This document shows positions 1 to 7,164 of a stretch of 33,500 nucleotides of DNA, in pieces (positions within the stretch are counted from its first letter, which is position 1; each line of letters begins with the position of its first letter). The stretch spans positions 1-33,500 of the forward strand of contig JBFXAN010000064.1 in the NCBI GenBank assembly GCA_050184225.1, in the 5' to 3' direction. The notes beneath the pieces are model-generated. The model worked only from the letters and a program-made list of their open reading frames with translations. It made no database searches and was not told the DNA's origin. The DNA comes from JBFXAN01 sp050184225 (lineage in GTDB: Bacteria > Chloroflexota > Dehalococcoidia > CAUJGQ01). Position numbers and translations under genes: made by a program.

Positions 1-273
1 GCCGTGGCGGTCTACGGGACCGACGACGGCGATTACCGCGCGGCGCGGGCCGCCTACCTCGGTCACTTCGCGGAGTACGACGCCTTCGAGCCGCTGGAGG
101 GAGTGCGCGCGCTGGAGGAAAGGATCCACGTGGCGGGGCGTGAGGTGACGTTCCACGTCTATCCCGGCACCGGCCACTGGTTCGTCGAGCCCAACCGGCC
201 GGAGTATGACGCCACCGCAGCTGATCTCGTCTGGAACCGCACGCTGGAGTTTCTCAAGGCGCGACTCGTGTGA
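1..273 (+). CDS. Dienelactone hydrolase family protein, C-terminal part (partial)
   Basis: The reading frame is open from the first base of the window, so the gene begins upstream. The visible 90 or so residues end in a pattern typical of the dienelactone hydrolase branch of alpha/beta hydrolases: a segment on filling or lowering a loop (AVYGTDDG, then a helix), a strand with FHVYPGTGHWF that carries the catalytic histidine (the H of TGHWF), and a closing helix with WNRTLEFLKARL. The family hydrolyses esters or lactones with a Cys/Ser-Asp-His triad. Only the histidine part of the triad can be seen here, so substrate and nucleophile are unknown. The family call is fairly secure from the C-terminal motif. 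Confidence 0.8.
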   Translation, partial: AVAVYGTDDGDYRAARAAYLGHFAEYDAFEPLEGVRALEERIHVAGREVTFHVYPGTGHWFVEPNRPEYDATAADLVWNRTLEFLKARLV

Positions 274-340
274 GCGACTCCTCATTACCACGGGTTCTGG
301 CATACCAGAGCGAGGGGATACGAGCGGGCACGCATGGTCG

Positions 341-615
341 CTAGAGCAAGGCGCCCCGCCTCACATGATCCCATAGCCCATGATCGACTTCGGGCAGATC
401 CGGCACGCCGAAGCGGGCGAGGATATGCAGCACCTCGGTGCGATGTTCCCCGTCGTGGAGAATGTTGTGGAGCACCGCACCGCCGAACGTCATGCGCTCG
501 CCTCCATCCGATATCCTCCACTCCGTCGAAGGCACGTCAATCAGGTTTGGCTGTGTTCGATTACCCAGTGCCGGGCCGGGTCGCCGGTCGGCGGGAACGG
601 CTGCGCGACACTCGT
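341..615 (-). pseudogene. DinB-family protein remnant, 5'-truncated and frameshifted
   Basis: On the minus strand, positions 548 down to 341 read as the C-terminal part of a DinB/YfiT-like four-helix protein: LIDVPSTEWRISDGGERMTF, then HNILHDGEHRTEVLHIL, then GVPDLPEVDHGLWDHVR. The H of HNIL and the HDGEH pair look like the family's metal-ligand histidines. Just upstream the protein-like reading continues in another frame (PARHWVIEHSQ, from 615 down to about 551) and stops unless one base is restored in the A-run (T-run on the plus strand) at about 548-550. There is no start codon in the upstream frame, which is open only from the base next to the hydrolase stop codon at 616-618. About 90 residues remain of a usual 150-170, so this is a decayed fragment. 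The family assignment rests on pattern recognition only. Confidence 0.6.
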
Positions 616-2607
616 CTACGGTACCGGCTCAGCGCGAGCTGATTCGGACGCGGCCTTCTCGACGATGCGGGCCGCATCTTCTTGGAGCAGCAATCGCTGT
701 TTCACCATATCTTGTGCGGCGTGCTTGATGGCGTGGATGTACTCGTCACGCGTTGGGTAGCGTTGCTCGATTGAGGGTCGGGGGTCGGCGGTGGTGCGGC
801 GATCGGATTCGGTGCGGGGGAAGGGGAGGTAGCTGCCGACGATGCTGGCAGGGGCGCGTTCGGCAGAGCCGATTGGGCGGCGGTTCCAGCCGGTGTATGT
901 GGCGAGGGGGACGGCGAGTTGGGGCATGCGGATGCCGGCGAGTTCGTTGCCGTCGGCGTCGACAGCGGGGACGAGGATGGTGTATTCGCGTGTGCGGTCT
1001 TCGATGGGTGGCTCGACTGCGTAGATGCCGCGGGCGGCGTCGGGGCCGTGGTCCTGGACGAAGAGGCGGTTGGGGTCGGCCGGCGGGACAACGCCGGGGA
1101 TGGCGGGGAACTGGTCGCGGACCTGGGCGGCGGTGACGAGGGTGCCGTCGGCGCGGCGGGGGATGCGGCTGTCGGGGGGTGGTGTGCCGTGTGTGGCCCA
1201 GGCGTCGAGGGCGTCGAGCAGGGCGCGGAGGAGGGGGGCGGTGTCCATCGGGTTGGAGAGGTGCTGGTGGGGGCCGGATTCGGGCGCGCCGTTGGGGACG
1301 GCGCGGTGCTGCGAGCCGGCGAAGAGGTAGATGCGGGCGCGGGCGTCGTCGGGGAGGTCGTTGCCGTGGGCATCGGTGTGGACGAGGGAGCCGCGGCGGG
1401 ACCAGTATTCGGCGGAGGTCTGGGTATGGAGGACGAGCGGGTCGGTGTCGGGGCGGGTGAGGATGCCGTCGGTTTGGCCGGTGAAGGGGTCGGTGAGGAC
1501 CGGGTAGGCGAAGGGGAACTGGTCAGAGGGGTAGAGGTGGTCGGCGTGATGGCGGGGGAAGCGTCCCGGCTGGGCGAAGCGGGCGTTGAGCCAGACGCGG
1601 CCGGCGCCGGCGACGTGGGGCCAGATCGCGTCGAAGACCGGGCGACCCTGGAGATCGACGTTGAAGCCGCGGTAGACCAGCTCGCGGAGGAAGCGGCCGC
1701 TCTGAGATCTGCCCCAGCCGTAGACCTTCTCGATGGAAGCGCCGTCGCGGCGAAGTGGGTTGGGGGTGCCATCTGCATCGACTTCGGCGTAGCGGAGGAA
1801 GGAGAGGAGGTCGCGGACGCCGGTGAAGCCGAGGCCGAGCACGGGCGGGTCGATGGCGGTGTAGACGAGCTCGTAGATCCAGCCGGGGCGGAAGCCCTCG
1901 GGCAGGTAGCAATGCGAGGTGGAGGGGACGGGTGTGCCGGCGGCGTCGAGACGGGCGAACTGCCATGCGTCCGGGTCGATCGGCTCGCGGGGGTCGGTCT
2001 CGTACTCGCGGACGGTGAAGGTTGCGGTGGATGTGTCGAGGGAGACCGATTCGTAGCTGCTGGTGTAGGTGTTGCCGCTGAGAGGCAGGGAGGAGACGCC
2101 GGGGGTATCGACGATGAACTCGGACCGTGCGAGGCCGGTGACGGGGTGGCCGGCTTCGGTGGGGATGGGCAGCGACATCGTGAGGCGGTTCTCGCCGGGG
2201 AGGAGGTCGCCCTGCCAGCCCGACCAGACGAGCGTGTAGCCGCGACGCAGGAGGAAGCCGTTGCCGGCGTGGGCAGCGGTGGTTGGGTTGTTGCTGTGTT
2301 CGGCGTCGTTGAAGAACTGGAGGGCGCGCTTGTCGCCGCGGTTGTTGACGTCGTAGAGGATGCGTCGGTTGCCACGGGCGGGGTCGGCGGGCGTGAGGAT
2401 GAAGATGTCCGTTGTGTACGTGACCCTGCCTTCGGCGGCGCGTGGTGCGAGGGCAAGATCGACGACGTGCTGATTGTCAGGCTCATCTGGGTCGATTGCG
2501 AACTCGACGCGGCCGGCGATGCGTTCGTAAGGGCCGCTCTCGCCGAACGGCATGCCATCGGCGAATGTGGTGCGGGAGGTGATCTGGAGTCGCACACGAG
2601 ACTGCAT
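616..2607 (-). CDS. Alpha/beta hydrolase domain-containing protein (Abhydrolase_10 type)
   Basis: A protein of 663 residues without signal peptide. The N-terminal 120 residues form a beta-rich domain (SRTTFADGMPFGESGPYERI, then ILYDVNNRGDK) that is characteristic of the large alpha/beta hydrolases grouped as Abhydrolase_10. The nucleophile elbow is GWGRSQSGRF at about 297-306, with S301 the likely nucleophile, and a probable catalytic histidine lies in FAGSQHR about 130 residues later. The substrate is not known; members are annotated as esterases or left unnamed. The start ATG has an AAAGGG ribosome site about 9 nt upstream. The gene follows the VOC gene in the same direction, but a 168-nt gap holding a large inverted repeat separates them, so they are probably not tightly co-transcribed. 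Confidence 0.85.
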   Translation of the reverse strand: MQSRVRLQITSRTTFADGMPFGESGPYERIAGRVEFAIDPDEPDNQHVVDLALAPRAAEGRVTYTTDIFILTPADPARGNRRILYDVNNRGDKRALQFFNDAEHSNNPTTAAHAGNGFLLRRGYTLVWSGWQGDLLPGENRLTMSLPIPTEAGHPVTGLARSEFIVDTPGVSSLPLSGNTYTSSYESVSLDTSTATFTVREYETDPREPIDPDAWQFARLDAAGTPVPSTSHCYLPEGFRPGWIYELVYTAIDPPVLGLGFTGVRDLLSFLRYAEVDADGTPNPLRRDGASIEKVYGWGRSQSGRFLRELVYRGFNVDLQGRPVFDAIWPHVAGAGRVWLNARFAQPGRFPRHHADHLYPSDQFPFAYPVLTDPFTGQTDGILTRPDTDPLVLHTQTSAEYWSRRGSLVHTDAHGNDLPDDARARIYLFAGSQHRAVPNGAPESGPHQHLSNPMDTAPLLRALLDALDAWATHGTPPPDSRIPRRADGTLVTAAQVRDQFPAIPGVVPPADPNRLFVQDHGPDAARGIYAVEPPIEDRTREYTILVPAVDADGNELAGIRMPQLAVPLATYTGWNRRPIGSAERAPASIVGSYLPFPRTESDRRTTADPRPSIEQRYPTRDEYIHAIKHAAQDMVKQRLLLQEDAARIVEKAASESARAEPVP

Positions 2608-2653
2608 GAGCGATTACCCTTTCGCATCGGTTGTGCCTACGAAAACGACTTAC

Positions 2654-2731
2654 CTTGTCATCCTGAGCGATGCGAAAGATCTTGGAGGTTAGTCAGTGTC
2701 CGAGATCCTTCGCATCGCTCAGGATGACAAG
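2654..2731. repeat. Inverted-pair intergenic element, CTGAGCG family
   Basis: Two arms of about 29 nt, 2654-2682 and 2703-2731, are near-perfect reverse complements with only one or two mismatches, separated by about 20 nt. The core reads CATCCTGAGCGATGCGAA. A relative of this core, again as an inverted pair, occurs at about 20998-21071. It would fold as a very stable hairpin in RNA from either strand. It sits in the gap between two co-oriented minus-strand genes, so it may act as a terminator or processing site for the upstream VOC gene, but there is no T-run. Confidence 0.85.
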
Positions 2732-2775
2732 AATGGCAATGCACTATACTCCAGAATAATCCTCTAAGCTACGCT

Positions 2776-3660
2776 TCAACGTTCGTTGTATTGCAACAAT
2801 TGCAGGCCGAGGCCGGACAGCTCGGCGGCGGGGATGGTGGCGGTGCGGGTGTTGGGCAGGGGGCCGGGGGCGGGGTCGGGTGGAGAGAAGCCGGCCTGGC
2901 GGGCGGCGGCGACGGCGGCGTCGAGGTCATCGACTTCGAAGGCGGCCATGCTCGCGGGGCCGGGCGGGCGTTGGGCGATCGGGCTGTCGGGCGTGGCCGG
3001 GCCGAGGAGTTCGATGATGGCGTCGCCGATCTGGAACTGGCGGATGATGATGGCAGGATTGACGACTTCGCCGGTGGGCGGGATGCCGAGGACGTCGGTC
3101 CAGTAGCGGGTCGCGGCCTCGAGGTCGGGGGCGACGGCGGCGAGGTGGTCGAGGCGTTTCAGCGGGAAGGTGTGATTGAGGTGGCCCGCCTCGCTGTGTC
3201 GGCGGGAGCGGTCGGGGCCGCTGTCGGGATATTGGATCACGCGAAGCTCGACCAGGGATTGCGCGGGATCGCCGAGGGAGGCGACGTCACAGACCTTGCG
3301 GCCGTCGGTCGCGTAGACCTCTTGAGGTTCGAGTTTGAGGCCACGGGGGGTGAGGGCGTTCGCGGTGGCGGCCATGTCGTCGACGCGGAGGACGACTGAG
3401 GCGAGGCCATGCGTCTCGGCGGCGGAGTCGACGTAGGCGGAGAGGCCGGCGGTGCGGGCGGCAGCGGCGTCGTAGATGCCAAGCAGTTCGACGTAGAACT
3501 CATTGGTGGGGCCGCCGACGAAGAAGCCTCGGTTTTCGGTGCCGCGGCCCTCGTGGCGGACACCGGGGTAGAGGGCGAGGCCGAGGCGGGCGAACGGCTC
3601 GGCGGCGACCTCGAGCGAGCGGATGGGTAGGACGATGTGGTCGATGCGGTCGTACAGCAT
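2776..3660 (-). CDS. VOC family protein with two glyoxalase/dioxygenase-like domains
   Basis: A protein of 294 residues made of two vicinal-oxygen-chelate modules. The first starts at the N-terminus with YDRIDHIVLPIRSLEVAAEP and ends near residue 145; the second begins near residue 165 with LKRLDHLAAVAPDLEAATRY and contains LGIPPTGEVV and GDAIIELLGP. The DHIV and DHLA motifs mark the first strand and the usual first metal-ligand histidine of each module. The family includes glyoxalases, extradiol dioxygenases and resistance proteins, and the actual reaction cannot be told. The start is placed at the ATG giving MLYDRIDH. The frame stays open further upstream, but that extension would run through an intergenic repeat and is not protein-like. 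Confidence 0.85.
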   Translation of the reverse strand: MLYDRIDHIVLPIRSLEVAAEPFARLGLALYPGVRHEGRGTENRGFFVGGPTNEFYVELLGIYDAAAARTAGLSAYVDSAAETHGLASVVLRVDDMAATANALTPRGLKLEPQEVYATDGRKVCDVASLGDPAQSLVELRVIQYPDSGPDRSRRHSEAGHLNHTFPLKRLDHLAAVAPDLEAATRYWTDVLGIPPTGEVVNPAIIIRQFQIGDAIIELLGPATPDSPIAQRPPGPASMAAFEVDDLDAAVAAARQAGFSPPDPAPGPLPNTRTATIPAAELSGLGLQLLQYNER

Positions 3661-3721
3661 GGCGGTATGATCCTGCGCGCGATGTGTTGCGGGGTGGGGA
3701 GGGCCCCCCCCGGGGGGGAGG

Positions 3722-3765
3722 CCCTCACCACCGGCCCCTCTCCCGCGCGGCGGGAGAGGGGAGCC
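3722..3765. repeat. GGCCCCTCTCCCG hairpin repeat, copy 1
   Basis: The copy starts CCCTCACCACCGGCC and forms an 11-bp perfect hairpin, CCCCTCTCCCG (3735-3745) with CGGGAGAGGGG (3751-3761), with a 5-nt loop. The same element occurs at 33295-33338 and, in reverse orientation and more diverged, at 3842-3886. The shared flanking sequence as well as the stem shows that this is a dispersed repeat family and not a chance hairpin. Confidence 0.85.
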
Positions 3766-3841
3766 TAAAGTGATCAGGAGCGCCAACTTTTCGATTGGAC
3801 AGATTGTGCTGAGGTACGTGTTGGCGTTCATGGCTGAGTGT

Positions 3842-3886
3842 GGCTCCCCTCGCTGGCTCCGGCGGGCGAGGGGTCGGGAGTGAGGG
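3842..3886. repeat. GGCCCCTCTCCCG hairpin repeat, diverged reverse-oriented copy
   Basis: Read on the minus strand this copy gives CCCTCACTCCCGACCCCTCG and, after a short loop, a CGAGGGGAGCC arm, closely following the layout of the copy at 3722-3765. The stem is CCCCTCGC (3846-3853) with GCGAGGGG (3866-3873). With the first copy it forms a larger inverted pair around about 76 nt of unique sequence. Confidence 0.7.
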
Positions 3887-3899
3887 CCGCATTCTTACG

Positions 3900-3929
3900 T
3901 TGACCCTCGGTATCGACCTTTGATATCAG
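3900..3929 (+). promoter_or_regulatory. Possible sigma-70-type promoter for the beta-glucosidase
   Basis: A TTGACC box (3900-3905) is followed after 18 nt by TATCAG (3924-3929). This would start transcription around 3936 and leave a leader of roughly 60 nt before the ATG at 3995. The -35 box is good and the -10 box is mediocre, and the -10 overlaps the 8-nt palindrome TGATATCA (3921-3928), which could be an operator. This is an inference only. Confidence 0.35.
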
Positions 3930-3994
3930 TGCTGCCAGCGTGTGCGGCGACGATCCGGCTGCGCGCCGGCAGCACTTCTTGAAGAGGGGTCAAC

Positions 3995-6496
3995 ATGGCG
4001 ATGGATGTGCGGAGCGGAGCGGCGATCGAGGAGCGGATCGGGGAGCTGCTGCGGCGGCTGACGCTGGCGGAGAAGCTGTCGCTCGTTGGTGGATCGGGGT
4101 CGTGGCACACGACGGCGGTGCCGCGGCTGGGGATTCCGGCGATCAAGATGACGGATGGGCCGCTGGGGGCGCGGGGTGCGGGATTTGGTGGGGCAACGTC
4201 GGCCTGCTTCCCTTCTGGGAGTGCGCTCGGTGCGTCCTGGGATCCGGACCTGGTGCGGGAGGTGGGGGCCGCGCTGGGGCAGGAGGCGCGGAGCAAGGGG
4301 GCGCGGGTGCTGTTGGCGCCAACGGTCAACATCCATCGTCATCCGCTCGCAGGGCGCAACTTTGAGTGCTTCTCCGAAGATCCCTTTCTTTCCTCGCGTA
4401 TGGCGGCCGCCTATATCCAGGGGGTGCAGAGCCAGGGCGTGGCGGCGACGGTCAAGCACTTCGTCTGCAACGACTCCGAGTATCAGCGGATGACGATCAG
4501 CTCGGATGTCGGAGAGCGGGCGCTGCGGGAGATCTACCTGCCGCCGTTTGAGGCGGCGGTGCGGGAGGCGGGCGCGTGGGCGCTGATGTCGGCGTACAAC
4601 CGGATCAACGGAACCTATGCCGCCGAGAATGGGCCGCTGCTGCTCGACCTGCTCAAGGGTGAGTGGGAGTTTGACGGCCTGGTGATGTCCGACTGGTGGG
4701 GGACACGGAGCACGGCGGCGTCGGCAAATGGCGGTCTCGATCTGGAGATGCCGGGGCCGCCCCGGTATTTCGGTGAGGCACTGCGTGCGGCTGTTGAAGC
4801 CAGCGAGGTGGCGGAGACCACGATCGATGACAAGGTGCTGCGGCTGCTCCGGTTGATGGCCCGCACCGGGGCGCTGGATGACCCCGCCGAGCCGGACGAG
4901 CGGTCGATCGATGATCCAGACCACCGGGTGCTGATTCGGCGGGCGGCGCGGGACAGCATGGTCTTGTTACAGAACGAGGGCGGTGTCCTGCCGCTCGACG
5001 CCGATGGTTCCGGGCTGCTGGCGGTGATCGGTCCGAATGCGGATGTGCTCTCCGTGCTGGGTGGGGGCAGCGCTCGGGTCGAACCGCATCACGTGGTGTC
5101 GGTGCTTGATGGAATCGCGGCGCGGGCGGGTGCCGAGATGGAGGTCCGCTTCGAGCCGGGGTGCCGCATCCACCGGCGCACACCGGCGTTCGAGCGGGGG
5201 CTCAGCATCGACGGCGATGCGGGTCCGGTGCCCGGCGTGCTGGTCGAGTTCTTCAAGGGTTTGGAGTTCGAGGGTGAGCCGATCCACTCGTACCGGGGGC
5301 GGAGGCTCCAGTTCTCGTGGACGGGGGACTTCGCACCGGGAGTGATCGACGGGCCGTTCTCGATGCGGGCGCGGGCGACGTTCGTGCCGGAGGAGAGCGG
5401 ACCATACCGGCTGACTCTAACCAGCGCGGGGCTGAGCCGGCTCCGGCTCGACGGCGCCGTCGTGGTCGACAACTGGACGGCGCAGACGAAGGGGAGTTCG
5501 TTCTACGGCCGGGGGAGCAGCGAGGTCGAGGCGACCGTCGAACTGGTGGCGGGAGCGGCGCATGCGATCGTGTTGGAGTTTCAAACGACGACGCGGGAGA
5601 TGGTCCAGGGTGCGATCGCGGGTTGTCAGCCGCCGGCGCCGGCGGATCAGCTGGAGCGGGCGGTGGCGCTCGCCGCGCGGGCGGATACAGCCGTCGTCGT
5701 GGTTGGCTTGAACGCGGACTGGGAGACGGAAGGCGCCGATCGGGTGAGCATGGATCTGCCCGGCGATCAGGACGAACTGATCCGGCGGGTGGCAGCGGTC
5801 AATCCCCGCACGATCGTGTTGGTCAATGCCGGGTCGGCGGTGACGATGCCATGGGCGAACGAGGTCGCCGCGATTCTCCAGATTTGGTATCCCGGCCAGG
5901 AGGGTGGCGATGCGGTGGCGGATGTGCTGTTCGGCGAGGCCGACCCAGGCGGGCGGTTGCCGGATACCTTTCCCGTGCGGGTCGAGGACAACCCGGCGGA
6001 CCTGACTTATCCCGGCGAGGCGGGCGCCGTCGCGTATGGGGAGGGGGTTTTCGCCGGCTACCGTGGCTTCGAACGGCGGCGGGTGGCGCCACGGTTCCCG
6101 TTCGGCCACGGATTGTCGTATACGTCCTTTGCCTACGGCGATGTCACCGTGGACCGGGCGTCGTTTGGACCAGGGGAGGAGGTGACGGTCGCGGTCGCGG
6201 TACGCAATGTGGGGGAGCGCGCCGGACGCGAGGTGGTGCAGGTGTATGTGCGGGATCTGGAGTCGAGCCTGCTACGTCCAGAGAAGGAATTGAAGGGCTT
6301 CGCCAAGATCACACTGCAGCCCGGTGAGGAGCGGATCGCGCGCGTCGTGCTGCCACATCGAGCGTTCGCGGCATGGGATCCGACGCTGAAGGACTGGATG
6401 GCAGAACCGGGCGAGTTCGAGATTCTGGTGGGGGCGTCCTCCGCCGATCTGCGGGGCAGCGCCACGGTCGAGCTGATGGGCGAGACACGTGGATGA
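3995..6496 (+). CDS. Family 3 beta-glucosidase with PA14 insertion
   Basis: A protein of 833 residues. The order is a GH3 N-terminal TIM-barrel (about 20-290), a second alpha/beta sandwich domain (about 315-400 and 548-690) interrupted by a PA14 domain (about 410-545, with VPEESGPYRLTLTSAGLSRL), and a C-terminal Fn3-like domain (about 720-830). The nucleophile is D233 in GLVMSDWWGT; the KH pair K154-H155 and R121 in AGRNFECF are the usual subsite -1 residues. The acid/base region is NADWETEGADR (E577/E579), typical of PA14-type GH3 enzymes. These hydrolyse terminal beta-glucosides from oligosaccharides or plant glycosides, with PA14 shaping the pocket toward short substrates. There is no signal peptide, so it should act in the cytoplasm on imported sugars. 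A GAAGAGGGG ribosome site lies 4-12 nt before the ATG. Confidence 0.93.
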   Translation: MAMDVRSGAAIEERIGELLRRLTLAEKLSLVGGSGSWHTTAVPRLGIPAIKMTDGPLGARGAGFGGATSACFPSGSALGASWDPDLVREVGAALGQEARSKGARVLLAPTVNIHRHPLAGRNFECFSEDPFLSSRMAAAYIQGVQSQGVAATVKHFVCNDSEYQRMTISSDVGERALREIYLPPFEAAVREAGAWALMSAYNRINGTYAAENGPLLLDLLKGEWEFDGLVMSDWWGTRSTAASANGGLDLEMPGPPRYFGEALRAAVEASEVAETTIDDKVLRLLRLMARTGALDDPAEPDERSIDDPDHRVLIRRAARDSMVLLQNEGGVLPLDADGSGLLAVIGPNADVLSVLGGGSARVEPHHVVSVLDGIAARAGAEMEVRFEPGCRIHRRTPAFERGLSIDGDAGPVPGVLVEFFKGLEFEGEPIHSYRGRRLQFSWTGDFAPGVIDGPFSMRARATFVPEESGPYRLTLTSAGLSRLRLDGAVVVDNWTAQTKGSSFYGRGSSEVEATVELVAGAAHAIVLEFQTTTREMVQGAIAGCQPPAPADQLERAVALAARADTAVVVVGLNADWETEGADRVSMDLPGDQDELIRRVAAVNPRTIVLVNAGSAVTMPWANEVAAILQIWYPGQEGGDAVADVLFGEADPGGRLPDTFPVRVEDNPADLTYPGEAGAVAYGEGVFAGYRGFERRRVAPRFPFGHGLSYTSFAYGDVTVDRASFGPGEEVTVAVAVRNVGERAGREVVQVYVRDLESSLLRPEKELKGFAKITLQPGEERIARVVLPHRAFAAWDPTLKDWMAEPGEFEILVGASSADLRGSATVELMGETRG

Positions 6497-6534
6497 GTAC
6501 CTGGCGCCGGCCGGCGCGCCCGCCCATCTCCGCG

Positions 6535-6699
6535 TCAGCGGACGCGCCAATAGAGGGCGATGAGGCCGACGGCAAGCCAGGCCGCCGAGAAGATCAGACC
6601 GCCCTGGAAACCCCAGACGACGAAGGCGACGACGATCGGCACCCAGCACAATGCTGCGAGCAGCGCCACTACGACCGAGCGAACCAGAATGACCAGCAC
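6535..6699 (-). CDS. Small two-helix membrane protein (54 aa)
   Basis: A short minus-strand frame starting at GTG 6699 encodes 54 residues. They form two clear hydrophobic segments, LVILVRSVVVALLAALCWVP (about 2-21) continuing with IVVAFVVWGF, and GLIFSAAWLAVGLIALYW (about 34-51), ending in basic RVR. Long uninterrupted hydrophobic stretches with Trp/Tyr/Arg at the ends are what a genuine membrane peptide shows and are unlikely as noise. The upstream frame is open for only 11 more codons and has no ATG. An AGTAGG ribosome site lies just upstream. It fills the gap between the beta-glucosidase and the next plus-strand gene. Function is unknown. Confidence 0.55.
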   Translation of the reverse strand: MLVILVRSVVVALLAALCWVPIVVAFVVWGFQGGLIFSAAWLAVGLIALYWRVR

Positions 6700-6838
6700 A
6701 TACCTACTGTCGGTTACTTCTGACTCTTGTTGCTATCCGCCCTTGGATGAATGTGACCGCAGCACAAGCGGCCGATTGATCCGGACTACGGCTGGCTTCG
6801 TATGGGGTTCACCTGTGCATATGAAAAGGAGAACGTCA

Positions 6839-7130
6839 ATGCCAGTGGTGATGCATATGCGGTGGGCGGGGGTCACACCCGAACAATATGAGCGCGCGGG
6901 CACTCGTGAACTGGGAGGGCGATCAGCCGGCCGGCGGCCTCTTTCATGTCGCGGCTTTTGACGAGCAGGGTCTGCGGGTCACCGATGTCTGGGAGTCAGC
7001 CGAGGCGTTCCAGTCATTCGTCGAGGGGCGGCTGATGCCCGGCGTCCAGCAGATCGGCATCGAGGGTCAGCCTGAGACGGAGATCCTACCCGCGACGGCG
7101 ATCTTCGCACCGATCAGCCAACCCGTCTAA
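6839..7130 (+). pseudogene. Small conserved protein, frameshifted (ABM/dimeric barrel-like)
   Basis: The gene starts at ATG 6839 with a strong ribosome site (AAAAGGAG, 6 nt before) and reads MPVVMHMRWAGVTPEQYER. Around 6895-6902 the frame must change to continue as ALVNWEGDQPAGGLFHVAAF and then VTDVWESAEAFQSFVEGRLM to the stop at 7130. Inserting two bases (one CG) into the GCGCGCG run at about 6893-6899 restores a single 97-residue protein reading YERARALVNWEG. The pattern (start strand, then GLFHVAAFDE, then DVWESAEAFQSF, then helix and strand) resembles small antibiotic-biosynthesis-monooxygenase-like ferredoxin-fold proteins. The downstream half keeps good coding character, so this is a recent mutation or a sequencing or assembly slip. 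Confidence 0.7.
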
Positions 7131-7149
7131 GGTGGAGGAGGCGACGGCG

Positions 7150-7155
7150 TACAAT
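7150..7155 (+). promoter_or_regulatory. -10 box for a leaderless transcript of the beta-helix gene
   Basis: TACAAT lies exactly 9 nt before the ATG at 7165, so transcription would begin at or next to the start codon. No -35 match lies at the expected distance. Two other genes here have a TANNCT-type box with the same 9-nt spacing (11075-11080 and 29832-29837). Confidence 0.5.
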
Positions 7156-7164
7156 ACCGAAACG

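Larger units (their letters stand above)
3661..3994. other. Divergent intergenic region with two inverted repeat copies
   Basis: This 334-nt gap separates the divergent VOC and beta-glucosidase genes. It holds a pair of related hairpin repeats in opposite orientation (3722-3765 and 3842-3886), an inner inverted repeat CGCCAAC/GTTGGCG (3781-3787 and 3820-3826), and a possible promoter for the beta-glucosidase. I see no gene in it: the minus-strand frame that crosses part of it is an artefact of the GC-rich repeats. Confidence 0.7.

Noticed and set aside
919..2727. A long open frame antisense to the alpha/beta hydrolase (about 600 codons)
   Set aside because: Its translation is dominated by Gly, Val, Glu, Ala and Asp, the typical mirror of a GC-rich gene, and the opposite strand has clear hydrolase motifs.
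3661..3831. N-terminal extension of the VOC protein
   Set aside because: The extension is encoded by the hairpin repeat (PLPPRGRGAGGEGLPP) and is not protein-like; the natural start is MLYDRIDH.
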